Below are positions 24,791-32,272 of a DNA stretch of 64,000 nt, one piece after another. Every line of letters begins with the position of its first letter. Position 1 is the first letter of the stretch. The stretch lies in contig NZ_VFES01000027.1 of NCBI RefSeq assembly GCF_007858185.1, forward strand, positions 1 through 64,000, read 5' to 3'. The notes under the pieces are model-generated. The model was not told where the DNA came from and ran no database searches. It was given only the letters and a program-made list of their open reading frames with translations. The position numbers and the translations under genes were made by a program. This DNA comes from Pseudomonas grimontii. Lineage in GTDB: Bacteria; Pseudomonadota; Gammaproteobacteria; Pseudomonadales; Pseudomonadaceae.

Positions 24791-26122
24791 TCAGCCGCGG
24801 CTGACTTCACCGGCCGGCAGCGCCTGCTTGGTGCGCCAGTGCGGCAGGGAGTTCCAGTAGCGCTCGCCCTTGGCGTCGTCGTACATGCCTTCCCAACGGG
24901 AGATGACCAGCACGGCCAAGGCGTTGCCGATCACATTCAGTGCGGTACGGGCCATGTCCATGATGCGGTCGACACCGGCGATGAACGCCAAGCCTTCCAG
25001 CGGGATGCCGACGCTGCCCAGGGTGGCCAGCAGCACCACGAAGGACACGCCCGGCACACCGGCGATGCCTTTGGAAGTGACCATCAGGGTCAATACCAGC
25101 ATCAGTTGCTGGCCGATCGACAAGTCGATGCCATACAGCTGGGCGATAAAGATCGCCGCGATGCTCTGGTACAGGGTCGAACCGTCGAGATTGAACGAGT
25201 AGCCGGTCGGTACCACGAAGCTGCAGATGGCCTTTGGCGCGCCGTAGGCTTCCATCTTCTCGATCACACGCGGCAGAACAGTCTCGGAACTGGCGGTGGA
25301 GTAGGCCAGCACCAGCTCGTCCTTGAAGATGCGCATCAGCTTGAGGATCGAGAAGCCAAACAGGCGGGCGATCAGGCCCAGCACCGCAAAGGCGAAGAAC
25401 AGGATGGCGACGTAAACCAGGATAACCAGCTTGGCCAGCGGCAGCAGCGAGGCGAAGCCGAAGTTGGCCACGGTCACCGCAATCAGCGCGAATACGCCGA
25501 TGGGGGCGTACTTCATGATCATGTGGGTGACTTTGAACATGCTCTCGGACACGCCCTGGAACATGGTCACCAGCGGCTCGCGCAGCTCCGGCTTGAGGCT
25601 CGACAAGCCCAGGCCGAACAGCACCGAGAAGAAGATGATCGGCAGCATCTCGCCACGGGCTACAGCGGCGAAGATGTTAGACGGGATCAGGTTGAGGATG
25701 GTCTGGATGAACGCATGCTCATGCTGCACCTCGGCGGCGGTCGCCTGGTACTTGGAAATATCGACGGTACCCAGGGTACTCATGTCGATGCCTGCGCCCG
25801 GATGGAACAGGTTGGCCAGCAGTAGCCCGACCACGATAGCGATGGTGGTGACCACTTCGAAGTAAAGGATGGTTTTGACGCCGATACGCCCGAGCTTTTT
25901 CGCGTCACCAACACCGGCAATGCCGACGATCAGTGAGGAAATCACAATCGGGATCACGATCATCTTGATCAGGCGGATAAAGATATCGCCCGCTGGCTGC
26001 AACACATTGCTGATCCACCAGGCCTTTTCAGCGCTGAAATGGTTGAGCACTGCACCGATTGCAATCCCCAGCACCAAACCGATGAGGATCTGCCAGGCGA
26101 GGCTTAGCTTTGCCTTCTTCAT
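24791..26122 (-). CDS. gltP: Glutamate/aspartate:proton symporter
   Basis: This 443-residue protein belongs to the dicarboxylate/amino acid:cation symporter (DAACS) family. It has eight membrane helices with two re-entrant loops. Family motifs are present: the serine-rich TASSETVLPRV, VPTGYSFNLDGSTLYQS and VTSKGIAGVPGVSFVVL. It imports glutamate, aspartate and possibly C4-dicarboxylates across the inner membrane. The ATG at 26122 has a weak AAGG site. The tail of about 30 residues is polar. Its upstream region is the long structured intergenic region to ivy. Confidence 0.93.
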   Translation of the reverse strand: MKKAKLSLAWQILIGLVLGIAIGAVLNHFSAEKAWWISNVLQPAGDIFIRLIKMIVIPIVISSLIVGIAGVGDAKKLGRIGVKTILYFEVVTTIAIVVGLLLANLFHPGAGIDMSTLGTVDISKYQATAAEVQHEHAFIQTILNLIPSNIFAAVARGEMLPIIFFSVLFGLGLSSLKPELREPLVTMFQGVSESMFKVTHMIMKYAPIGVFALIAVTVANFGFASLLPLAKLVILVYVAILFFAFAVLGLIARLFGFSILKLMRIFKDELVLAYSTASSETVLPRVIEKMEAYGAPKAICSFVVPTGYSFNLDGSTLYQSIAAIFIAQLYGIDLSIGQQLMLVLTLMVTSKGIAGVPGVSFVVLLATLGSVGIPLEGLAFIAGVDRIMDMARTALNVIGNALAVLVISRWEGMYDDAKGERYWNSLPHWRTKQALPAGEVSRG

Positions 26123-26311
26123 GTCATTACCCTTACTTCAAGTGAACTTAAGGCAAATGCGCCAGCTGGAACGCTCGAAAGCGAAAAAGTGTGTGCATCT
26201 GCCTCCATGAAAGGTCACCGCAGCGTGGCCGAAATGGCTTACTGGCAGGCGAAAAAAGGCGCAACTATTCCCATGCAAGGGGACGACGTCTAATGCCGTA
26301 AACGCCTACCC

Positions 26312-26337
26312 CATGCCGAATCGGCATGACTTTTTTT
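26312..26337 (+). terminator. Hairpin with T-run, no gene upstream
   Basis: The arms CATGCCGA and TCGGCATG surround one A and are followed by AC and seven T. It has the shape of a plus-strand intrinsic terminator, yet no plus-strand gene precedes it within 2 kb. It would end a small RNA starting in the gltP upstream region, if one exists. Confidence 0.5.
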
Positions 26338-26343
26338 CATAAT

Positions 26344-26363
26344 AACTGTCCGAACGGTCAGTT
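26344..26363. promoter_or_regulatory. TetR-type operator candidate
   Basis: AACTGTCCGAACGGTCAGTT is an imperfect palindrome: AACTG, CCG, CGG and CAGTT all match across the centre, with two mismatched positions. Its length and centre resemble TetR-family operators. A second, looser palindrome TGAAC-CGGCCA-GTTCA lies at 26396-26411. No regulator gene is next to it. Confidence 0.4.
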
Positions 26364-26755
26364 CAAATGTGACATTTTGTCCTGTGAATATGCCGTGAAC
26401 CGGCCAGTTCAGGCTCGCGCAGAGATTCTGAACGTCTTGGGGAGGATGGCAGAAATACCCGAGAGCTCTGCCGTCGAGCGTCGGAAACGTCCTATAGCGC
26501 GAGCAAAACTTTCTCGATAGATGGTCGCCCTGACACACCAAGTAATGGTTGGTAACAGGCGAAAGGGGAATTTGCAGCTATGGGCGGCATACGAGGCGGG
26601 AATGAGAGTGATAAGCCCGCCGCAAGTTCAGCAAGCCGTGGGCTTGTGAACCTGCGTCGCAGCTTTTCACCTGACCTGGCCCTTGCGCAGGCACTCCCTG
26701 TGCCCGTAGGTCACGCCGATCTCAATTGATCAGAACAACCCGGCCCCCTGGTCAC

Positions 26756-26778
26756 GCATCCCCCTTGGCGGGGGATGC
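26756..26778. repeat. Perfect GC-rich hairpin
   Basis: The arms GCATCCCCC (26756-26764) and GGGGGATGC (26770-26778) enclose TTGGC. No T-run follows on either side, so it is more likely a structural element of a transcript than a terminator. Confidence 0.5.
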
Positions 26779-26782
26779 AGAC

Positions 26783-26807
26783 AGAAAGAAGCGAGGGGCT
26801 TCTTTCT
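26783..26807. terminator. Perfect hairpin, possible terminator of ivy
   Basis: Ten-base arms AGAAAGAAGC and GCTTCTTTCT enclose five bases. The pyrimidine-rich right arm gives a T-rich end on either strand. It lies 43 bases past the ivy stop codon, so it may end ivy transcription on the minus strand. Confidence 0.5.
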
Positions 26808-26849
26808 ATGGACGCTGATCGCGCAGACGACAGACCCGTCAGACGCAAC

Positions 26850-27317
26850 CTAGTACCAATTCGGATCTTTCTTCAGCTGCTCCATCAGCAGCTTCTGCAT
26901 GCCTTCGTCCGGCTTACCGATAAACCGGTAATCGGCATGCCGCGTCGGAGACTTGTCCGCCGGCAAACCGGCAGGGACTTCCACCAACATGGCGTAGGCA
27001 TCTTCCTTGTCGAGGCTGAAGGCCACGATCAGGCGCTTGTTAAGGCACGTATCCGCAGTTTCGCAGAGCGGCCCCACCAAGTACTTATCGCCATCTTCTT
27101 CCACGGCATTCATCTGCTCGGCCGTGCCCGACAGGTTCAAGACCCATTCCGGCAGGCGCTCTTCTTTCTTCACCACGCCTTGCCAGGTCTCGCGGTACTG
27201 CGGATCCGCGCTGAGCAGTTCGTTGGCCCGCGACTGACCGTCATTGGCGGCCATCGCGAAGCCGCTGCCGCCCAAGAGCACAGCGGCAGCAATCGCTTTG
27301 AGGGACAAAGTGGTCAT
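26850..27317 (-). CDS. Ivy-family lysozyme inhibitor, periplasmic
   Basis: This 155-residue protein has a Sec signal peptide (cut near AMAA, residue 24) and fits the inhibitor-of-vertebrate-lysozyme family. It has PQYRETWQGVVKKEERLPEW, a short two-cysteine loop (CETADTC) where Ivy carries its inhibitory CKPHDC loop, and the family end region with YAMLVEVP and YRFIGKPDEGMQ. Ivy proteins block c-type lysozymes in the periplasm. The changed loop leaves the target enzyme open. The start at 27317 gives a proper signal peptide; the longer frame to 27476 runs into the neighbouring DUF1328 gene in another frame. Confidence 0.82.
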   Translation of the reverse strand: MTTLSLKAIAAAVLLGGSGFAMAANDGQSRANELLSADPQYRETWQGVVKKEERLPEWVLNLSGTAEQMNAVEEDGDKYLVGPLCETADTCLNKRLIVAFSLDKEDAYAMLVEVPAGLPADKSPTRHADYRFIGKPDEGMQKLLMEQLKKDPNWY

Positions 27318-27319
27318 TT

Positions 27320-27484
27320 TCAGCCTCGGCCGCGACGACCAAAGAAGAACGAAGCAATGAACATCACCAGGAAGACCACAAACAGAATCTTGGCGATACC
27401 CGTGGCGGTGCCCGCGATACCACCGAAGCCCAGGACTGCGGCCACAATGGCGATGATCAGAAATGTGATTGCCCAACTCAACAT
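27320..27484 (-). CDS. DUF1328 family small membrane protein (54 aa)
   Basis: A 54-residue protein starts MLSWAITFLIIAIVAAVLGF and ends FFFGRRGRG. It consists of two hydrophobic helices with a glycine-rich turn (GGIAGTATGIAK) and a basic tail, which is the whole DUF1328/YtjA family pattern. A ribosome site, AAGGAG, stands six to eight bases ahead of the ATG at 27484. It ends two bases before the ivy start, so both are probably one transcript. Members are often stress-induced in enterobacteria and Pseudomonas; biochemical role unknown. Confidence 0.88.
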   Translation of the reverse strand: MLSWAITFLIIAIVAAVLGFGGIAGTATGIAKILFVVFLVMFIASFFFGRRGRG

Positions 27485-27565
27485 GGTGATTCTCCTTACG
27501 CTTCTATAAAAGGTAACAGCGGTGATGCCGTTCAGGCGCTCAACACAAGCGTCCGACGTTTTTGC

Positions 27566-27865
27566 CTAGAACACCCAACGCTCTTGGGTTGGCAGCTCGC
27601 CCAGGGTGGAGTCCTGATCGGCCACTCTCAATTGCTTGGCGGTCACATCGGCAGAAACGCTCCCGACGGCACGGCTCTCAATGGAACTGAAATGGGTCTG
27701 GGTCATTACCGGACGTTCGAATTGCGGGGCTTGGGGCTGACTCTGCTGCCAATGTTGCATCTGCTGGCCTGCAATCAGCGTGACCATCAGGGCCAGGCTG
27801 GCAAACAGCCCCTGTTGCATACGCAGTGGCGATACACGCAGTTGGCTGAGGTGTTGGCGAGTCAT
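27566..27865 (-). CDS. Small single-pass membrane protein of unknown function (99 aa)
   Basis: I do not recognise a named family. The chain MTRQHLSQLRVSPLRMQQG leads into one hydrophobic helix (about residues 19-33, LFASLALMVTLIAG) and a polar glutamine- and serine-rich tail of about 65 residues. It is probably an inner-membrane protein with its tail in the periplasm. The start at 27865 is chosen for GGGAG upstream; in-frame starts at 27883 and 27946 lack ribosome sites. It stands divergent from algB and may be a lineage-specific member of the algB neighbourhood. Confidence 0.6.
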   Translation of the reverse strand: MTRQHLSQLRVSPLRMQQGLFASLALMVTLIAGQQMQHWQQSQPQAPQFERPVMTQTHFSSIESRAVGSVSADVTAKQLRVADQDSTLGELPTQERWVF

Positions 27866-28254
27866 GCTGCTTTTCTCCCGCATTCTGATTATTCGTTCAT
27901 GACGCTCTTGAGAGAGGTATTGCAGAGCGCATGCCAGCTTTTTCACAAAATAAAAACCATTAAAATCAATAGCTTATAAATTAAGGCTCAACTGGCGGCG
28001 CAGCATCCTGCACGATCCACCGCTACAGGCCGTGCGAAATGCACGATGGCCAGCGGTCGGGTCAAAGGATCGAATGCGCGGGTTGAGTTGCCGAAGTGGC
28101 AAGACGGCATGAAAACGCCATCAGACGGGGCTTTGTAGGAAGACTTGCAGATAGCTGCACGACGTTGCTTTTTATCGATCAGAATAAACCATGCAACTTG
28201 CCCGATTATTCCGGGACTAAACACCATCATTCATAGTTAAGGAGCGCGGGACAG
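27866..28254. other. Intergenic region upstream of algB
   Basis: These 389 bases separate the divergent 99-residue gene and algB. I see no gene; an 80-codon minus-strand frame at 27988-28230 has no ribosome site. A/T-rich stretches at 27940-27985 and 28165-28240 are likely promoter ground for the two sides. I could not find a good AlgU-type -35/-10 pair ahead of algB. A TAAGGAG ribosome site (28238-28244) serves algB. Confidence 0.5.
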
Positions 28255-29601
28255 ATGGAATCAGCCAAGGAACTTCAAGGCCGCATTCTTTTAGTGGATG
28301 ACGAGTCCGCGATCCTCCGCACCTTCCGTTATTGCCTGGAAGATGAAGGCTACACCGTCGCCACCGCCAACAGCGCCGCCCAGGCCGATGCCCTGATGCA
28401 ACGCCAGGTGTTCGACCTGTGCTTCCTGGACCTGCGCCTGGGTGAAGACAATGGCCTGGATGTATTGGCCCAGATGCGGATCCAGGCGCCGTGGATGCGT
28501 GTGGTGATCGTCACCGCCCATTCCGCCGTCGATACCGCCGTGGACGCGATCCAGGCGGGTGCCGCCGACTACCTGGTCAAGCCTTGCAGCCCCGACCAAC
28601 TTCGCCTGGCCACCGCCAAACAGCTGGAAGTGCGCCAGCTTTCCGCACGCCTGGAAGCATTGGAGGGCGCCGTCCGCCAGCAGAAGGACGGCCTCGATTC
28701 CCATAGCCCGTCGATGATGGTTGTGCTGGAAACCGCACGCCAAGTGGCGGGCACCGATGCCAATATCCTGATCCTCGGCGAATCCGGCACGGGTAAAGGC
28801 GAATTGGCCCGGGCCATTCACGGCTGGAGCAAGCGCTCGAAGAAATCCTGCGTGACCATCAACTGTCCGTCGCTGACGGCAGAACTGATGGAAAGCGAGC
28901 TGTTCGGCCATAGCCGTGGCGCCTTTACCGGTGCCAGTGAGAGCACGTTGGGCCGGGTCAACCAGGCGGACGGCGGTACGCTGTTTCTCGACGAGATCGG
29001 CGACTTTCCCCTCACACTGCAACCCAAGTTGCTGCGATTTATCCAGGATAAGGAATATGAGCGCGTGGGCGACCCGGTCACCCGGCGTGCCGATGTACGT
29101 ATCCTGGCCGCCACCAACCTGAACCTGGAAGACATGGTGCGCGATGGCCGCTTCCGTGAAGACCTGCTGTACCGCCTGAATGTCATCACCTTGCACCTGC
29201 CACCGCTGCGCGAGCGCAGTGAAGACATCCTCACCCTGGCAGACCGCTTCCTGGCGCGCTTCGTCAAGGAATACGCCCGCCCGGCGCGTGGCTTCAGTGA
29301 TCAAGCACGCGAAGCCCTGCTCAACTATCGCTGGCCCGGCAATATCCGCGAACTGCGCAACGTGGTGGAACGCGCCAGCATCATCTGCCCACAGGAAAAG
29401 GTCGAAATCATCCACCTCGGCATGGCCGAGCAACCGACCAATAACGCCCCACGCATTGGCGCGGCGCTGAGCCTGGACGAGCTGGAGAAAGCCCATATCG
29501 GCGCCGTACTGGCCACCAGCGACACCCTGGACCAGGCGGCCCGCACGCTCGGCATCGACGCGTCGACCCTGTACCGCAAACGCAAACAGTACAACCTGTG
29601 A
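28255..29601 (+). CDS. algB: NtrC-type response regulator AlgB
   Basis: This 448-residue regulator has a receiver domain with Asp59 in CFLDLRLG as phosphorylation site. Next is a sigma-54-interaction AAA+ domain with Walker A LGESGTGKGELA and the GAFTGA loop, then a C-terminal Fis-type helix-turn-helix (LDQAARTLGIDASTLYRKRK). Length and sequence fit AlgB of P. aeruginosa (449 residues), a controller of alginate and quorum-linked genes. KinB, its sensor and phosphatase, is encoded 10 bases downstream. AlgB is known to act without sigma-54 at algD despite the intact loop. Confidence 0.95.
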   Translation: MESAKELQGRILLVDDESAILRTFRYCLEDEGYTVATANSAAQADALMQRQVFDLCFLDLRLGEDNGLDVLAQMRIQAPWMRVVIVTAHSAVDTAVDAIQAGAADYLVKPCSPDQLRLATAKQLEVRQLSARLEALEGAVRQQKDGLDSHSPSMMVVLETARQVAGTDANILILGESGTGKGELARAIHGWSKRSKKSCVTINCPSLTAELMESELFGHSRGAFTGASESTLGRVNQADGGTLFLDEIGDFPLTLQPKLLRFIQDKEYERVGDPVTRRADVRILAATNLNLEDMVRDGRFREDLLYRLNVITLHLPPLRERSEDILTLADRFLARFVKEYARPARGFSDQAREALLNYRWPGNIRELRNVVERASIICPQEKVEIIHLGMAEQPTNNAPRIGAALSLDELEKAHIGAVLATSDTLDQAARTLGIDASTLYRKRKQYNL

Positions 29602-29611
29602 GCTGCACCTT

Positions 29612-31399
29612 ATGAAACTCGCGATGAAACTGCGCACTCGGTTGTTCCTGAGTATCTCAGCGCTGATTACCGTCGCCCTGTTGGGTCTGATCCTGGGTCT
29701 GGTCAGCGTCATGCAAATGGCCAAGACCCAGGAGTCCCTGATTCGCAGCAACTTCGTCACGCTGGACCTGGGGCTCAAACTGCGCCAAAGCCTGGGCGAC
29801 CAATTGCTCATGATGCTGGAACATCGCCCCGATCCGCAGGCATTGCAAAGCTCCAAGCAACGCTACTTCGACCTGCTTGACCAAGGCATCGCCCATGAGC
29901 AACGCGACGGTCATAGCCACGGTTTCAGCCAGGCGCGAACCCAATACCAGAACCTACTGGACGCATTCGAGCAATCCCAGCAAGCGTCGCCACCACCGGG
30001 CAGCAAGGAAAAACTCACCGAAGCCTTCAATGCGCTGCGCAACGGGCTGATTGCCGAACATAAGCAGGCCCTGGAAAACATCAGCAACAGCGAGCATAAA
30101 TCCCGCGCGCGCGCCTTGCTGATCGCCGGCTTGCTGGGGTTGGTGGGCCTTGCAGTGCTGATCATCGGATTTGTCACGGCCCATGGCATCGCCCGGCGAT
30201 TTGGCGGGCCGATCGAAGCGCTGGCAAAAGCCGCGGACAAGATCGGCCAGGGTGATTTTGAAGTGACGCTACCGATCTCTTCGGCAGCGGAAATGAACCT
30301 GTTGACCCGTCGCTTCGGGCTTATGGCGGAGGCGGTGCGCCAGCATCAGGCAACCAATGTTGACGAACTGCTGGCCGGCCAGCAGCGCCTGCAAGCCGTG
30401 CTCGACAGCATCGACGATGGCCTGCTGATGATTGACCGCCAAGGCCGCCTGGAGCATCTCAACCCCGTTGCGCAACGCCAATTGGGCTGGGACGAGGAGC
30501 GCCTCGGCCAAGGCCTTGGCGAAGCGCTGGTGCGCCCGGAGCTGGATGAACAACTGCAACTGGTGTTGCGCGGCGGCAATCTGGAGCGCGCACCGGAAGA
30601 CCTGGAAGTCGAAGTAGAGGGCGAGCTGCGCCTGCTGACCTACAGCCTCACACCCGTCAGCCATACCCAGGGACATATCCTTGGGGCGGTGATGGTGCTG
30701 CACGATGTCACCGAACAGCGCGCCTTCGAACGGGTACGCAGCGAATTCGTCTTGCGCGCCTCCCATGAACTGCGCACGCCGGTGACCGGCATGCATATGG
30801 CGTTCGGCCTGTTCCGTGAACGCGCGAAGTTCCCGCCGGAATCCCGTGAAGCGGACCTGCTGGATACGGTCAATGAAGAAATGCAGCGTCTGATGCAGTT
30901 GATCAACGACCTGCTCAACTTCTCGCGTTACCAGAATGGCCTGCAGAAACTCACCTTGGGCCCCTGCGACGTGACCGATCTGCTCGAACACGCCCGTGCG
31001 CGCTTTGTGGAGCCCGCCAATGCGCAACACATCGAACTGTTGGTAGAAGTCCAATCCGACCTGCCACGGCTGTATGCCGACCAGGCGCAATTGGAACGGG
31101 TACTCGACAACCTGTTGGGCAATGCCCTGCGGCATACCGCCGACGGTGGGCAAATTCGCCTGCAGGCGCGACGTCATGGCGAACGGGTGATTATCAGCGT
31201 CGAAGACAACGGCGAAGGTATCGCTTATGGCCAACAGGGACGCATCTTCGAACCCTTTGTCCAGGTTGGCCGCAAGAAGGGCGGCGCCGGCCTGGGGCTG
31301 GCGCTGTGCAAGGAGATCGTGCAGTTGCATGGCGGCCGCATGGGGGTGTATTCACGGCCGGGGCAGGGCACCCAGTTCTATATGGCGCTGCCCTTGTAG
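29612..31399 (+). CDS. kinB: Sensor histidine kinase KinB
   Basis: This 595-residue kinase, equal in length to P. aeruginosa KinB, has two membrane helices (about 13-35 and 168-190) that flank a periplasmic sensor domain. HAMP and PAS domains follow, then HisKA with the phospho-accepting histidine in RASHELRTPVTGM, and a HATPase domain (DNLLGNALRHTADGG, GAGLGLALCKEIVQLHGG). It phosphorylates and dephosphorylates AlgB. The start at 29612 is used; a second ATG four codons on is possible. Confidence 0.95.
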   Translation: MKLAMKLRTRLFLSISALITVALLGLILGLVSVMQMAKTQESLIRSNFVTLDLGLKLRQSLGDQLLMMLEHRPDPQALQSSKQRYFDLLDQGIAHEQRDGHSHGFSQARTQYQNLLDAFEQSQQASPPPGSKEKLTEAFNALRNGLIAEHKQALENISNSEHKSRARALLIAGLLGLVGLAVLIIGFVTAHGIARRFGGPIEALAKAADKIGQGDFEVTLPISSAAEMNLLTRRFGLMAEAVRQHQATNVDELLAGQQRLQAVLDSIDDGLLMIDRQGRLEHLNPVAQRQLGWDEERLGQGLGEALVRPELDEQLQLVLRGGNLERAPEDLEVEVEGELRLLTYSLTPVSHTQGHILGAVMVLHDVTEQRAFERVRSEFVLRASHELRTPVTGMHMAFGLFRERAKFPPESREADLLDTVNEEMQRLMQLINDLLNFSRYQNGLQKLTLGPCDVTDLLEHARARFVEPANAQHIELLVEVQSDLPRLYADQAQLERVLDNLLGNALRHTADGGQIRLQARRHGERVIISVEDNGEGIAYGQQGRIFEPFVQVGRKKGGAGLGLALCKEIVQLHGGRMGVYSRPGQGTQFYMALPL

Positions 31400-31407
31400 G
31401 AACGAGC

Positions 31408-32184
31408 TTAACGCCGGTTCAGGGCACGCAAGATGGCAGCACTTTCGGCATCCGGCATGCCATCAAACAGCGATGGCCGGAACCGCATCTGGAACGCCGC
31501 GATCACATGGCGCGTGGCGACATCCAACTCACCCGTCTGAGGTGTCGGGTAACCAAGGAGCGCCAACTCTTCCTGGAACCAGGTAATGCTCGGCAATTCA
31601 GCGGCGTACTGCACCTGGAAGCGGGCCACGGCCTGGGCATCCGGCCACACACTCAGGCCTTCATCGGCAAGGCGCTTCCAGGGAAACAGCGGCCCCGGGT
31701 CGAGCTTGCGCAGGGGCGCAATATCGCTATGGCCGATGATGTTCCTGGGGTCGATGCCATTGCGCTTGCTGATGTCCTTGAGCAACACCACCAGCGATTT
31801 CACTTGGGCCTCGGAGTACGGGTACCACAAGCGGCCTGTGGGTGTGTCCTTGTAGCCGGGGTTTACGATCTCGATGCCGATGGAGCTGGAATTGAGCCAG
31901 GTACGCCCCATCCACTCGCTTTCGCCGGCATGCCAGGCACGCTGGCCTTCATCCACCAGCTTGTAGATGGTGGCGCCGGCGTCGTCACCGATCAGGTAAT
32001 GCGCGCTGACCTGGCCGTGGGTCAACAGGGCCAGGGAACGTTCGAGATTGGTCGAGGTGTAGTGGACGACCACGAACTGCACGCGGTTGTCGTGGTTCGC
32101 CGAGGGGTGGCTGGTGTCCAGGCGCGGACCACTGGCGCAGCCGGCGAGCAGAAGAAATACAAAGGCGAAGTACAAGGATTTCAT
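31408..32184 (-). CDS. N-acetylmuramoyl-L-alanine amidase, lipoprotein (AmpDh2/AmiD-like)
   Basis: This 258-residue lipoprotein has LLLAGC (Cys16) and an amidase_2 (AmpD-type) domain. Zinc ligands fit His41 in VVVHYTST, the histidine in IIGHSDIAPLRK and the aspartate in LDPGPLFPW. A peptidoglycan-binding-like helical domain ends the protein. It cuts the bond between muramic acid and the stem peptide in the periplasm, probably from the outer membrane. In P. aeruginosa ampDh2 holds the same place after kinB. It is convergent with kinB, eight bases apart. Confidence 0.88.
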   Translation of the reverse strand: MKSLYFAFVFLLLAGCASGPRLDTSHPSANHDNRVQFVVVHYTSTNLERSLALLTHGQVSAHYLIGDDAGATIYKLVDEGQRAWHAGESEWMGRTWLNSSSIGIEIVNPGYKDTPTGRLWYPYSEAQVKSLVVLLKDISKRNGIDPRNIIGHSDIAPLRKLDPGPLFPWKRLADEGLSVWPDAQAVARFQVQYAAELPSITWFQEELALLGYPTPQTGELDVATRHVIAAFQMRFRPSLFDGMPDAESAAILRALNRR

Positions 32185-32272
32185 GACGGAAGACAGTACG
32201 CTGAGGACGATAATGCAACAGTGTAACGTACCGTTTGTGGCCCAGCGGGCAAATTACACAATCGAACATCTT

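Larger units (their letters stand above)
26123..26849. other. Long structured intergenic region between gltP and ivy
   Basis: In 727 bases I find no convincing gene; an 83-codon minus-strand frame (26290-26541) lacks a ribosome site and family likeness. The region is unusual in structure. It has a hairpin with a T-run at 26312-26337, two operator-like palindromes at 26344-26363 and 26396-26411, and two strong hairpins at 26756-26778 and 26783-26807. The middle part (26550-26750) has locally repetitive, GC-rich stretches that could fold. One or more small RNAs are possible. Confidence 0.55.

Noticed and set aside
26290..26541. 83-codon minus-strand frame in the gltP-ivy gap
   Set aside because: No ribosome site, odd composition and it crosses two palindromes and a hairpin; not supported as a gene.
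27988..28230. 80-codon minus-strand frame upstream of algB
   Set aside because: No ribosome site, no recognisable signal or domain; more likely the algB control region.
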